This document shows, one piece after another, positions 7,970 through 16,361 of a stretch of 64,000 bases of DNA; the first letter of the stretch is position 1; each line of letters starts with the position of its first letter. The stretch lies in the NCBI GenBank assembly GCA_017962545.1, contig JAGCVD010000031.1, positions 154,491 to 218,490 on the forward strand, written 5' to 3'. The DNA is from Bacteroidales bacterium. Its GTDB lineage: Bacteria > Bacteroidota > Bacteroidia > Bacteroidales > P3. The notes beneath the pieces were generated by a model. The model worked only from the letters and a program-made list of their open reading frames with translations. It was not told where the DNA came from and did not search any database. Position numbers and translations under genes: made by a program.

Positions 7970-8033
7970 GGTTGCAAAATAACACAGAATAATCAATCTG
8001 GCAAAATAAAAGTTGCGCAGAAGCGTTATTTAG

Positions 8034-8885
8034 ATGATGGAAAAAGTGGCATTCTCACCCTTCAGCATTACGGTACATGGGCAACTGGTTGAATACAAGA
8101 GGCCTGTGGTGATGGGTATACTCAATGTGACGGCCGACTCGTTCTACGACGGCGGCCGGCACAATGACCCCTCCGCCATGCTGGACCATGCCCGCTGGCT
8201 GTTGTCGGAAGGGGCTGATATTATTGACGTTGGCGCCGTCAGCACCCGTCCGGGCGCCATGCTGCTGCCCCCCGACGAGGAGGCCCGGCGGCTGGCCGAG
8301 GCGGTGCGCCTGCTGCGCGCCGAGATGCCCGGCACGGTGCTCTCCGTCGACACCTGCTATGCTATGCCCGCCCGCGCCGCCGTCGAGGCTGGTGCCGATA
8401 TTGTCAATGACATCAGTGGCGGTCAGTTCGACACTGATATGTATCATACTGTTAGTGATTTGCAGGTGCCTTATATCATGATGCACACTCGCGGTACTCC
8501 CGAAAATATGCAGCAACATACTGATTATGACGATATTGTGGACAATCTGGTGAAATACTTCTCTGCCCGTATAGATGAGCTATATACTCTTGGTATCAAA
8601 GACTTGTGGCTCGACCCAGGCTTCGGATTTGCCAAAACGGTGGCGCAGAACCATGAGCTGCTTATGCGTCTTGATGAGTTGTCCACTCTTTTCCGTGAGC
8701 CGATACTGGTGGGAATGAGTCGTAAGAGTATGATATACAAACCACTGAATATCACTCCCGAGGAGGCGCTCAATGGAACCATCGCCCTCGACGCACTGGC
8801 ATTGGAACGCGGCGCCCGCATCGTCCGTGTGCATGATCCAAGACCTGCCTTGGAGACGATAAAACTCATGTTCCCAGAATATTAA
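8034..8885 (+). CDS. folP: Dihydropteroate synthase
   Basis: The 283-residue enzyme condenses 6-hydroxymethyl-dihydropterin diphosphate with p-aminobenzoate in folate synthesis. Visible family motifs are VVMGILNVTADSFYDGG near residue 25 (diphosphate-binding loop), SVDTCYAMPARAAVEAGADIVND near 103-125, WLDPGFGFAKT near 191-201 and the C-terminal RIVRVHDP. Two adjacent ATG codons (8034, 8037) are possible starts. cdaA follows after 12 bases, a frequent pairing in Bacteroidota, so the two are probably one transcript. Confidence 0.96.
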   Translation: MMEKVAFSPFSITVHGQLVEYKRPVVMGILNVTADSFYDGGRHNDPSAMLDHARWLLSEGADIIDVGAVSTRPGAMLLPPDEEARRLAEAVRLLRAEMPGTVLSVDTCYAMPARAAVEAGADIVNDISGGQFDTDMYHTVSDLQVPYIMMHTRGTPENMQQHTDYDDIVDNLVKYFSARIDELYTLGIKDLWLDPGFGFAKTVAQNHELLMRLDELSTLFREPILVGMSRKSMIYKPLNITPEEALNGTIALDALALERGARIVRVHDPRPALETIKLMFPEY

Positions 8886-8897
8886 AATATTATTGAT

Positions 8898-9692
8898 ATG
8901 TTACCTCTTGCCATCTTGGGCCTTCCCGCCCTGCGTATCATCGACATCATTGACATCCTCATTGTGGCGGGACTGGTCTATTATGTCTACCGTATGGTGC
9001 GTGGCACCAACGTGATGCTTATCTTTTGGGCGCTGATTGTTCTGCTGATAGCATGGCGTGTGGCTGATGCTCTTGGAATGAGATTGTTAGGTGCGTTGCT
9101 GAGCGCCATCGCCAGTGTCGGTCTCATCGCCCTGGTGGTCATCTTCCAGCCCGAGATACGCAAGTTCCTGCTCTTCTTTGGTACCAAGACGCAGCTGAAC
9201 GAGAGCCTGTGGAAGCGTATGCAGTTCTGGCGCCGTAATCTACAAAACAAGCAGTCTGTCAACTACGAAGCTTATATCAATGCCTGCATGCACATGTCGC
9301 AGTCGAAGACAGGCGCCTTGATTGTCTTCAAACGCCAGAATGAGGTCGAGGAGTTGATCAACACAGGTGAACGCATCGATGCACTTGCTTCCAGCGCGCT
9401 GCTCGAAGCCCTCTTCTTTAAAAACTCGCCGTTGCACGATGGCGCCGTCATTGCCCATGGAAACAATCTGTTAGCTGCCCGTTGTATCTTGCCTGTTACC
9501 TCTAGACTCGACATTGATCCCTCTTTGGGTCTGCGTCACCGTAGCGCCATCGGCGTCACGGAACAACTTGACGTCTTGAGCGTTATCGTCAGCGAGGAAA
9601 CAGGAGCCATCAGTTACGCCATAGGGGGCGTGATACACCATGACGTCACTCCCGTTGAACTCCGCCAAGCCCTCGAGAAGTACGACTGCTAA
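8898..9692 (+). CDS. cdaA: Diadenylate cyclase CdaA
   Basis: The 264-residue protein has three N-terminal membrane helices (about 14-32, 38-55 and 62-85) and a DAC domain with the catalytic motifs DGA (in SPLHDGAVIAHGN) and RHR (in LGLRHRSAIGVTE). It makes cyclic di-AMP from two ATP at the cytoplasmic face of the membrane. Length and topology are normal for the CdaA/YbbP subclass. No cdaR-type regulator gene follows; in Bacteroidota cdaA is often next to folP, as here. The gene downstream has its own promoter. Confidence 0.95.
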   Translation: MLPLAILGLPALRIIDIIDILIVAGLVYYVYRMVRGTNVMLIFWALIVLLIAWRVADALGMRLLGALLSAIASVGLIALVVIFQPEIRKFLLFFGTKTQLNESLWKRMQFWRRNLQNKQSVNYEAYINACMHMSQSKTGALIVFKRQNEVEELINTGERIDALASSALLEALFFKNSPLHDGAVIAHGNNLLAARCILPVTSRLDIDPSLGLRHRSAIGVTEQLDVLSVIVSEETGAISYAIGGVIHHDVTPVELRQALEKYDC

Positions 9693-9764
9693 GGTCTTTT
9701 GTTGTTATACATATATTATTTATCGAAAAACAATAATTTTTTTTTGTTTTTCGTAAAATTTTTC

Positions 9765-9793
9765 TTGTGTATCAAAAAAAAGTTGTATCTTTG
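9765..9793 (+). promoter_or_regulatory. Promoter for the DUF2975/HTH pair (TTG, 18 bases, TATCTTTG)
   Basis: A -33 TTG (9765-9767) and a -7 TATCTTTG (9786-9793) are 18 bases apart, the Bacteroidota sigma-70 arrangement. The start codon is 24 bases further on. Confidence 0.8.
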
Positions 9794-9817
9794 CAGCCGA
9801 GAAAAGGACAATAGACA

Positions 9818-10492
9818 ATGGCTAGAAAGGCTACAATAACCCGAATCAGAACACTTTACGCCATTTTCATGGGCGTGATAGCGCTGTGCATAGCACTCTT
9901 TTTCCTTAACGTTTTCACCACTGCCGACCCCATCGAGGTGGCCAACATCGGTGATAACAAGAGTGAATACGGGATGGTTATCACCGACCTCTACAGCGCC
10001 CCACAGACCTACCAGCACGGCTACACTGTCGACGGCCTCCTCGACGGTCTCGATGCTAAGGCCTTTGTGAAAAACTTCGACATCAACATTACGTTTATGT
10101 CTGATCAGACCATTCCCACCAGCAAGGCCGCCTGGTGTATGTGGCTGCAGTTGTTCTGCGTGCTGGCAGGTATCGCGATGACAGTGCTTGTGGTCATGTC
10201 GCTTATATCATTCTATATTTATACGCGCCGCGGAAAAGTTTTCCCCAAGCGCAACATTACCTGGCTCACATGGGCCGGCATACTAATGATATTAATGTCG
10301 CTGGGCATGGATATCAGTTCCTATATCGAGCGCACGATTGCATACGACCTTCTTCAACAAACACAGTGGGTTCCTGCGGTGAAGGTGTCGATACACATCA
10401 CACGCATACTCTTCGGTCTGACAATAATATTCATGGCCGAAATCTTCAAGATAGGCCGCGACATACAAGAAGAACAGGAGCTCACTATATAG
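9818..10492 (+). CDS. DUF2975 membrane protein
   Basis: The 224-residue protein has four membrane helices (about 11-31, 108-135, 145-163 and 188-210) with a large extracytoplasmic loop between the first two, and ends in a charged tail (KIGRDIQEEQELTI). The arrangement and the partner gene fit DUF2975: such proteins are encoded immediately upstream of a short YozG-type HTH regulator. The pair is widespread in Bacteroidota and Firmicutes and may form a membrane-sensing regulatory unit, but no signal or target is known. Confidence 0.82.
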   Translation: MARKATITRIRTLYAIFMGVIALCIALFFLNVFTTADPIEVANIGDNKSEYGMVITDLYSAPQTYQHGYTVDGLLDGLDAKAFVKNFDINITFMSDQTIPTSKAAWCMWLQLFCVLAGIAMTVLVVMSLISFYIYTRRGKVFPKRNITWLTWAGILMILMSLGMDISSYIERTIAYDLLQQTQWVPAVKVSIHITRILFGLTIIFMAEIFKIGRDIQEEQELTI

Positions 10493-10520
10493 TTCGGAGT
10501 TAAGAGTTAGGAGATAAGAG
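10493..10520. repeat. Heptamer array TTCGGAG-TTAAGAG-TTAGGAG-ATAAGAG
   Basis: Four degenerate heptamers start immediately after the DUF2975 stop codon and end 8 bases before the HTH start codon, so they form almost the entire spacer. The TTCGGAG unit is shared with arrays in pyrC, tsaD and the OmpA-like gene. Confidence 0.88.
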
Positions 10521-10528
10521 TTTTTGTA

Positions 10529-10753
10529 ATGATAGTAGTCAATTTGGATATGATGATGGCCAAGCGCAAGATATCGCTTGGAGAGCTGGCCGAGCGGGTG
10601 GACATTACTCCCGCCAACCTCTCTATCTTCAAGACAGGCAAGGCTAAGGCGGTGAGGTTCAGTACCCTAGAGCGCCTCTGTCAGGTGCTCGACTGCCAGC
10701 CGGCCGACCTGCTGGAGTTCCGGCCCGACAACGAAAACGAAACAGATAAATAA
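10529..10753 (+). CDS. Short Xre/Cro-family HTH regulator (YozG type)
   Basis: The 74-residue protein is almost entirely one helix-turn-helix domain: MIVVNLDMMMAKRKISLGELAERVDITPANLSIFKTGKAKAVRFSTLERLCQVLDCQPADLLEF. The LSIFKTGKAKAVRFSTL segment is typical of regulators paired with DUF2975. It probably represses or tunes its own pair; no operator half-sites are obvious in the upstream spacer. The start is an ATG at 10529. The acidic tail RPDNENETDK is usual. Confidence 0.92.
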   Translation: MIVVNLDMMMAKRKISLGELAERVDITPANLSIFKTGKAKAVRFSTLERLCQVLDCQPADLLEFRPDNENETDK

Positions 10754-10779
10754 TAGTATTAACCTAAACATTAATCAAA

Positions 10780-13689
10780 ATGAAAAAACGTTTTTTATTC
10801 GCAATGTTGCTGACCCTCGTGTTCAGCGGCGTGGCCTTCGCCCAGCTGCCCGGCAGCGGTGCCAAGGAGAAGAAAAGTGACCTGACCGCTCAGGTGCCCC
10901 TCGACAAGAAGGTGCTCTATGGCAAGCTCGACAACGGCTTCACCTATTACATCCGCAATAACAAGAAGCCCGAGAACATGATTCAGTTCCGTCTGGTCTC
11001 CAACGCCGGTTCCATCATGGAGCGCGACGACCAGCAAGGTCTGGCCCACTTCTGTGAGCACATGGCCTTCAACGGCATCAAGGGCTATCCCCACAACGAG
11101 ATGATCGACAAGCTACAGAAGCATGGTGTCGAGTTCGGCCGCGACATCAACGCCTACACCTCGTTCGACCAGACCGTTTACTACGTCAACATGCCCGCCG
11201 ACGACCCCGAGATGGTCAAGATGGGTATGGAGATCCTCGACGGTTGGGCCGGCAACATCCTCTTCGACGAGAAGGAGATTGAGGAAGAGCGCGGCGTCAT
11301 CCATGAGGAGTGGCGCGGTGGCGTCGGCCACGGCGACCGTCTCCGCAAGAAGACCTGGCCCATCATGCTCAAAGGCTCGCTCTATGCCGACCGTCTGCCC
11401 ATCGGCAAGGAGGAAGTCATCATGAACTTCAAACGCCAGTCCATCGTCGACTTCTTCAATGATTGGTACCGTCCCGACCTGCAGGCCATCGTCATCGTGG
11501 GTGACATGGACAACTTCGAGTATCACGGCATCAAGGGTGCCAAGGGTATGGAACAGCAGGTGAAGGATGTCTTCAGCAGCCCCAACCACAAATACCTCGG
11601 TGAGGGTGCCCCCAAGACACGCCTCAGTTATGAGATTCCCAACAACGTGGAGCCTCTCATCTGCATCGCCACCGACAAGGAGGCCACCAACACCAGCCTC
11701 GCCCTCTACTGGAAACACAACAAGACCCCCAACGGCACCGTCGGCGCCTACCGCCAGATGATTGTCCGCAGCCTCATCGGCATGATGATCAACGAGCGCT
11801 TCAGCGACATCTGCCACAAGCCCACCGCTCCCATGATGTATGCCAACGGTGGCTACAGCGGCTTCCTCGGCCGTGAGATCGACGTCTTCGCCGTCAGCGC
11901 CGCCCCCAAGGAGGGCCGCATCGAAGAGACCGCCGAACTCCTGCTCAAGGTCATGAAACAGATTGACGACCACGGCTTCCTGCAGGCCGAACTCGACCGC
12001 CAGAAAGAAGACCTCCTCAGCACCTACACCAAACTCGCCAAGGAGGAGAACAAGACCCAGAGCAACAGCCTCGCCGACGAGTACACCAACCACTACCTGG
12101 AGAACGAGCCCGCCCCCGGCATCCGTCAGGAATGGAAATACGCCAAGGAGTTCATGCCCGAAATCACTCTCGAGGAGTGCAACGCCATGGTGAAGACCTG
12201 GATTACCGATGAGAACCTCATCTTCTACCTCACCGCTCCCGAGAAGGACGGCTTCAAGGTGCCCACCGAGAAAGAGGCCCTCAACATCATCAAGAACAGC
12301 AAGAACGTCACCACCGAGCCTTGGGTCGACACCTACAAGGACGAGCCTCTCTTCAGCGAGAACGTCCCCGCCTGCGACTACACCGTCTCCAAGTACAACA
12401 GCACCCTCGGCTACTTCGAGTACACCCTGCCCAACGGCATCCGCTTCATTGTCAAGCAGACCGACTACAAGGCCGACGAAATTCAGATTGGCAGCTTCGG
12501 CTTCGGCGGCACCTCGCTTTATGAGGACAAAGACGCCTACGAGGCCCAGAACGCAGCTAACTTCATCGATGCCGGCGGTATCGCCAACTTCAGCTCCACC
12601 GACCTCAGCAAGAAGCTCAAAGGCATGAACCTCAGCATCAGCCCATACATCAACGACGAGACCCAGGGCTTCACAGGCAACTGCTCACCCAAGGACCTCG
12701 AGACCACCCTGCAGCTCATCAACCTCTACTACACCGCTCCCCGCAAGGACCAGGAAGCCTACGAGCGCAACATCGAGAATACCATCCAGCAGGTCAAGTT
12801 CGTTCGCGAGAACCCGCAGGTGGCCTTCATCGAGACCTACTACAAGACCGCTTTCCCCAACGACAAACGTCAGGTTGTCGTCCCCACCGAGGAGCAGGTC
12901 CGCAACCTCAACCTCGACCGCATGTACAGCATCTACCGCAACCGCTTCGCCGATGCCTCCAACCAGACCTTCTTCTTCGTGGGTAATGTCAGCGACAAGG
13001 ACGTCGACCTCATCGCCCGTTATCTCAACCACCTGCCCGTCAATGGCAAGCAGCGCAACGACAAGTTCATGAACCGCAACCCGAAGTTTGCTGAAGGCAT
13101 CCAGCACGCTGAAGCCGTCAAGGGCATCGAGCGTCAGGGTATGCTCATCATCTCCGGCCAGATGGATGTCGACGCCGCCGAACTCACCCCGCAGACCCGC
13201 ATTGCTCTCCAGGAGCTTGGCGACGCCCTCGGCATCACCACCCTCGAGATTATCCGCGAGAAGAACGGTGACGCCTACAGCCCCAGCGCTGGCATGAACT
13301 TCGAGCTGTCGCCCGTCGGACAGGTCAGCTGGCAGTTCTACATCGGTTGCGACCCCGAGAAAGCCGCCAAGATTGAGAAAGACTGCATCGACATCCTCCG
13401 TCAGTACATGAAGAAAGGCTGCGACCAGAAGACCCTCAACAAGGTGCAGGAACAGATGATTGTCAACCGTGGCAAGAGCAAACAGAACAACGGCTTCTGG
13501 ATGGGTCAGATCCAGGGCAGCTACCGCTACAACGAGAGCCGCGACTACCAGGTGAACGACTACGACAACATGGTGCGTAAGGTCACCCCCAAGGACCTCA
13601 AAGCCCTCGCCAAGAAGTACATCAACCTGAATAACTACGTTGCCGTCACCCTGCGTCCCGAAGAGGGCGCCGTCGGCACCGCCGATTGA
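10780..13689 (+). CDS. M16 family zinc peptidase (pitrilysin type), secreted
   Basis: The 969-residue protein has a signal peptide (MKKRFLFAMLLTLVFSGVAFAQ) and two tandem M16 halves. The first carries the inverted zinc motif HFCEH (in LAHFCEHMAFNG, about residue 88) and the distal Glu in the EEERGVIHEEWR helix. The second half (from about 530, YFEYTLPNGIRFIVKQTDY) is the inactive partner. It should degrade peptides in the periplasm. Codons are strongly C-ending, as in highly expressed genes. The stop codon overlaps the nnrD start by one base (TGATG), so translation is probably coupled. Confidence 0.93.
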   Translation: MKKRFLFAMLLTLVFSGVAFAQLPGSGAKEKKSDLTAQVPLDKKVLYGKLDNGFTYYIRNNKKPENMIQFRLVSNAGSIMERDDQQGLAHFCEHMAFNGIKGYPHNEMIDKLQKHGVEFGRDINAYTSFDQTVYYVNMPADDPEMVKMGMEILDGWAGNILFDEKEIEEERGVIHEEWRGGVGHGDRLRKKTWPIMLKGSLYADRLPIGKEEVIMNFKRQSIVDFFNDWYRPDLQAIVIVGDMDNFEYHGIKGAKGMEQQVKDVFSSPNHKYLGEGAPKTRLSYEIPNNVEPLICIATDKEATNTSLALYWKHNKTPNGTVGAYRQMIVRSLIGMMINERFSDICHKPTAPMMYANGGYSGFLGREIDVFAVSAAPKEGRIEETAELLLKVMKQIDDHGFLQAELDRQKEDLLSTYTKLAKEENKTQSNSLADEYTNHYLENEPAPGIRQEWKYAKEFMPEITLEECNAMVKTWITDENLIFYLTAPEKDGFKVPTEKEALNIIKNSKNVTTEPWVDTYKDEPLFSENVPACDYTVSKYNSTLGYFEYTLPNGIRFIVKQTDYKADEIQIGSFGFGGTSLYEDKDAYEAQNAANFIDAGGIANFSSTDLSKKLKGMNLSISPYINDETQGFTGNCSPKDLETTLQLINLYYTAPRKDQEAYERNIENTIQQVKFVRENPQVAFIETYYKTAFPNDKRQVVVPTEEQVRNLNLDRMYSIYRNRFADASNQTFFFVGNVSDKDVDLIARYLNHLPVNGKQRNDKFMNRNPKFAEGIQHAEAVKGIERQGMLIISGQMDVDAAELTPQTRIALQELGDALGITTLEIIREKNGDAYSPSAGMNFELSPVGQVSWQFYIGCDPEKAAKIEKDCIDILRQYMKKGCDQKTLNKVQEQMIVNRGKSKQNNGFWMGQIQGSYRYNESRDYQVNDYDNMVRKVTPKDLKALAKKYINLNNYVAVTLRPEEGAVGTAD

Positions 13690-14552
13690 TGAATACCTTG
13701 AGAAATCAAGACACAACCAAACACGACTATGGGCACGCGCTACTTGTAGCGGGTGCCCATGGTCATGTGGGTTGCGCCATTCTGGCGGCCCGTGCTGCGC
13801 TGCGTAGCGGCTGCGGACTGCTGACGGTGCACCTGCCCGAGCGCTGCGTCGACCCCATGCAGGCCGCCTTCCCCGAGGCTATGGTCAGTATCGACCCTTC
13901 GCCCGTCATCTTCACCACCCCGCCGCAACATCTCGACCGCTATGCCGCCATCGCCGTGGGACCGGGGCTGGGCACCGACTCCGCTACCAGCGAGGCTCTG
14001 CACCAACTGCTCACAGCCTGCTGCATGCTGAGGCCCGCGAGCTTGACGAGCGAACTGCCCGCTGCCAACTGCCAACTGCTCACTGCTTGCTGCCCACTGA
14101 TACTCGACGCCGACGCGCTGAACATCCTGGCCATGCACCGCGAATGGCTGCCGCTGGCCCAAGGGGCCGTCGTTACGCCCCACGCCCGTGAATACCAGCG
14201 CCTGTTCGGCGACCTTAACCCCGCCGAAGCGGCTGTCAAATACCATCTTACCATCGTCAGCAAAGCCCACCGCACACAGGTCTGCAGCCCCGACGGCAGC
14301 GTCTATGTGAACAACACTGGCAACGCCGGCATGGCCACCGCCGGCAGCGGCGACGTGCTGACGGGCATACTGCTCGGCATGCTCTGCTCCAATCACTTAC
14401 ATGCAAGTGTCTACGACATCGTGTGCAAAGCTGTGGAGATACATGGTAAAATTGGCGACCTAGCCATAGAAAAACAGTCCGAATCGAGCCTCATAGCCTC
14501 CGATTTGGTGGACAACCTCAGGTTTGTATCTACCGATATTACAGAATATTAG
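13689..14552 (+). CDS. nnrD: ADP-dependent NAD(P)H-hydrate dehydratase (stand-alone NnrD domain)
   Basis: The product has the YjeF C-terminal (ribokinase-like) fold: GHALLVAGAHGHVGCAILAA near the start, a VGPGLGTDS loop, LILDADALNIL, VVTPHAREYQRL and the ATP-site block GNAGMATAGSGDVLTGI. It repairs hydrated NAD(P)H. The NnrE epimerase domain that Bacteroidales usually fuse in front is missing; only about 15 residues precede the fold. Between VGPGLGTD and LILDADA the protein contains QLLTACC twice, 69 bases apart, with a heptamer array in between (14054-14095): a 23-residue in-frame insertion on the surface side of the fold. Confidence 0.92.
   Translation: MNTLRNQDTTKHDYGHALLVAGAHGHVGCAILAARAALRSGCGLLTVHLPERCVDPMQAAFPEAMVSIDPSPVIFTTPPQHLDRYAAIAVGPGLGTDSATSEALHQLLTACCMLRPASLTSELPAANCQLLTACCPLILDADALNILAMHREWLPLAQGAVVTPHAREYQRLFGDLNPAEAAVKYHLTIVSKAHRTQVCSPDGSVYVNNTGNAGMATAGSGDVLTGILLGMLCSNHLHASVYDIVCKAVEIHGKIGDLAIEKQSESSLIASDLVDNLRFVSTDITEY
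14004..14095. repeat. Intragenic direct repeat and ACTGCCM heptamer array in nnrD
   Basis: CAACTGCTCAC occurs at 14004 and at 14073 (offset 69). The interval ends in six heptamers (ACTGCCC, GCTGCCA, ACTGCCA, ACTGCTC, ACTGCTT, GCTGCCC at 14054-14095). The unit is the reverse complement of the GGGCAGT type found in ispE and DUF1599. Confidence 0.88.
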
Positions 14553-14582
14553 TTCGGCAGGATAAAAATATTTGAAAAAAAA

Positions 14583-14614
14583 TTTGGCCAGTACATAGAA
14601 AGTTTGTACTTTTG
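14583..14614 (+). promoter_or_regulatory. tRNA-Asn promoter (TTTG, 20 bases, TACTTTTG)
   Basis: TTTG (14583-14586) and TACTTTTG (14607-14614) at 20-base spacing, followed by CACCCGCTTTCG. The rrn promoter at 63792 has the same -7 box and the same downstream block CCGCTTTCG, so this looks like a stable-RNA promoter class. Confidence 0.85.
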
Positions 14615-14660
14615 CACCCGCTTTCGAGAGAGGAAGCAACCTTGGAAACAAGGAAAACAT

Positions 14661-14734
14661 TCCTCCTTAGCTCAGTTGGTTAGAGCACCTGACTGTTAAT
14701 CAGGGGGTCGAAGGTTCAAGTCCTTCAGGGGGAG
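14661..14734 (+). tRNA. tRNA-Asn (GUU anticodon)
   Basis: A full cloverleaf: acceptor TCCTCCT with AGGGGGA (one T-G wobble), D arm GCTC-AGTTGGTTA-GAGC, anticodon arm CCTGA-CTGTTAA-TCAGG, five-base variable loop GGGTC, T arm GAAGG-TTCAAGT-CCTTC, discriminator G. The anticodon GTT assigns asparagine. CCA is not encoded, as usual in Bacteroidota. A terminator begins 2 bases downstream. Confidence 0.97.
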
Positions 14735-14736
14735 CA

Positions 14737-14773
14737 AAAGAGCGCTGATGTTTCAGCGCTCTTTCTTTTTTTT
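14737..14773 (+). terminator. Terminator after tRNA-Asn
   Basis: Stem AAAGAGCGCTGA / TCAGCGCTCTTT with loop TGTT, followed by a T-rich tract. The last bases of the tract (TTTG, 14771-14774) also serve as the -33 box of the next promoter. Confidence 0.93.
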
Positions 14774-14801
14774 GCCATCTCGGAAAAAAGTTGTATCTTT
14801 G
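14771..14801 (+). promoter_or_regulatory. Promoter of the 14829 lipoprotein gene, overlapping a terminator
   Basis: TTTG (14771-14774), 19 bases, TATCTTTG (14794-14801). The -33 box is the end of the tRNA terminator T tract. The start codon is 27 bases after the -7 box. Confidence 0.85.
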
Positions 14802-14828
14802 CACCCGAAAACAAAATTATCAAACATT

Positions 14829-15257
14829 ATGAAAAGTAAACTTCTACTCGTTCTGGGCGTCGTCGCCCTCTTCATGACCAGCTGCCAGACTTACCGTCAC
14901 ACTATGCGTGAGCCCAACAATCATGTCGAGTTCTATGCCAGTGACTTTGAACTTTCCGAGCCCGTGACGGCCGAAGCTACCGTCACCCGCGTGCTATGCA
15001 TCGACTGGGAGCGCACTTTCGGCACCAAGAAGGCCGGATTTGCCAACAACGGCAGCGAGCTGCCCATTATCGGCAACATGATCTATGGCGGCGCCAACAT
15101 CGCCCTTTACAAACTGTTGAAAGCCAACCCTGGCTACGACGTTATCTTCTATCCTCAGGTGGAAGAGCATAAGTCGGCCCCCATCTTCGGTACCGACATC
15201 TACAGCACCACCACCTACAAGGTGACCGCCCGCTTGGGCAAACTGAAGAAGAAGTAA
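14829..15257 (+). CDS. Small lipoprotein, unrecognised family
   Basis: From the ATG at 14829 the 142-residue product begins with a lipoprotein signal, MKSKLLLVLGVVALFMTSC-QTYRH. The mature part contains ATVTRVLCIDWERTFGTKKAGF, a glycine/alanine-rich segment (PIIGNMIYGGANIALYKLL) and NPGYDVIFYPQVEEHK, then a beta stretch ending KVTARLGKLKKK. The pattern of a helix followed by DVIFYP and a terminal strand resembles small envelope lipoproteins of Bacteroidales, but I cannot name the family. It has its own promoter and is followed by an independent efflux operon. Confidence 0.8.
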   Translation: MKSKLLLVLGVVALFMTSCQTYRHTMREPNNHVEFYASDFELSEPVTAEATVTRVLCIDWERTFGTKKAGFANNGSELPIIGNMIYGGANIALYKLLKANPGYDVIFYPQVEEHKSAPIFGTDIYSTTTYKVTARLGKLKKK

Positions 15258-15332
15258 CTTGACACTTTTATCAGCATTTTGCGGGCCGGGGAGAGACACC
15301 CTTGCCCGTAACTAATTTAGAAAAAAATACAA

Positions 15333-16361
15333 ATGAATAGAACATTACTCATCCTTCTTTGTACAGCAACGTTGCTTTGTTCCTGCGGCGAAAAAAACAA
15401 AGTCTCGACAGGATGGTCCGACTCAATTCTTGTGGAAACAATCGTCATCAGTGACGACAACACACCTACCGAGCGTAACTACGTGGGTGACATCGGGTCG
15501 GAGCAGGAGGTGAGCCTCTCGTTCCCGCTGGGAGGCACGCTGACCAAGGTGGCCGTGAAGAACGGCGACCGTGTGGTCAAAGGACAGTTGCTGGCCGAGG
15601 TGGACGCCACCAGCGCCACAAGCCTGCATGCCACCGCGTTGGCTACCTTGCGCCAAGCCGAAGATGCCTACCGCCGTCTGGAGGCGGTGCACCGAGAGGG
15701 CGGCCTGAGTGAGGTGAAGTGGGTGGAGATGGAGACCAATCTGGAGAAGGCGCGCCAAGCCGAAGTGAGTGCCCGCAAACATCTGGAGGACTGCTCGCTG
15801 CGTGCACCGTTCAGCGGCGTGGTGTCGTGTGGAACCCCGCTGGTGGGGCAGGAGATGCACCCCGGCGAGGTCTTTGCCCGCCTGCTCGACATGGGACGTC
15901 TGCGGGTGCAGTTCTCGGTCCCCGAGCAGGAGATATCGCTGATCAGGGTGGGGGACACAGCCAGCGCCGTGGTGCCCTCCTTGGGCGACGGACGCCTCTC
16001 GCTGCGTGTCAGCGACAAGAGCCTCAGCTCCAATCCGCTGGGACACACCTATCGGGTGTACGCCTCGATAGTGTCGGGCAACGCCAAGCAGCTGCTGCCC
16101 GACATGGTGGCCAAGGTGCATGTGATGCTGAATGCCCTGGGCGGCATCGTGGTGCCCAGCGACTGTGTGCAGACGATGCCCGAGGGCACGGTAGTGTGGG
16201 TGGTGAAAGACGGCAAAGCCGAGCACCGTCTGATCACGGTGGGCGACTTTGTGCGCAACGGTGTGGTGGTGAAAGAGGGCCTCGTGGCTGGCGACACCGT
16301 GGTCACCGCCGGTTTTCAAAAACTGTACACCGGAGCGAATGTAAAAATTGAAAAACTGTAA
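15333..16361 (+). CDS. RND efflux periplasmic adaptor (membrane fusion protein)
   Basis: The 342-residue lipoprotein (MNRTLLILLCTATLLCSC-GEK) has the adaptor domain order: beta-barrel start (RNYVGDIGSEQEVSLSFPLGG), lipoyl half-motifs (GDRVVKGQLLAEVD and LRAPFSGVVSCGTPLVGQE) around a helical hairpin (residues about 95-155), and a C-terminal barrel (VVPSDCVQTMPEGTVVWVVKDG). It links the inner-membrane pump encoded next to an outer-membrane TolC channel. The last two sense codons and the stop (CTG TAA) are part of a heptamer array that continues into the spacer. Confidence 0.93.
   Translation: MNRTLLILLCTATLLCSCGEKNKVSTGWSDSILVETIVISDDNTPTERNYVGDIGSEQEVSLSFPLGGTLTKVAVKNGDRVVKGQLLAEVDATSATSLHATALATLRQAEDAYRRLEAVHREGGLSEVKWVEMETNLEKARQAEVSARKHLEDCSLRAPFSGVVSCGTPLVGQEMHPGEVFARLLDMGRLRVQFSVPEQEISLIRVGDTASAVVPSLGDGRLSLRVSDKSLSSNPLGHTYRVYASIVSGNAKQLLPDMVAKVHVMLNALGGIVVPSDCVQTMPEGTVVWVVKDGKAEHRLITVGDFVRNGVVVKEGLVAGDTVVTAGFQKLYTGANVKIEKL

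Larger units (their letters stand above)
7620..7999. repeat. Segment of about 360 bp bounded by near-perfect 18-bp direct repeats
   Basis: ACAAAGAATAATCAATCT (7620-7637) and ACACAGAATAATCAATCT (7982-7999) match at 17 of 18 positions. Between them lie a GTAAACT-type heptamer array, a -7-like box TATTTTTG (7716-7723), an open frame with no recognisable product (about 7731-7892, ending GGEKPGACMYLDAVDVQAM) and a terminator. The layout suggests a small inserted cassette or non-coding RNA gene, but no family is recognised and the repeats could be coincidental. Confidence 0.5.

Noticed and set aside
11113-13716. Two antisense frames (326 and 343 codons) over the M16 peptidase gene
   Set aside because: Codon-bias shadows of a highly biased gene; no conserved motifs and no start-site signals.
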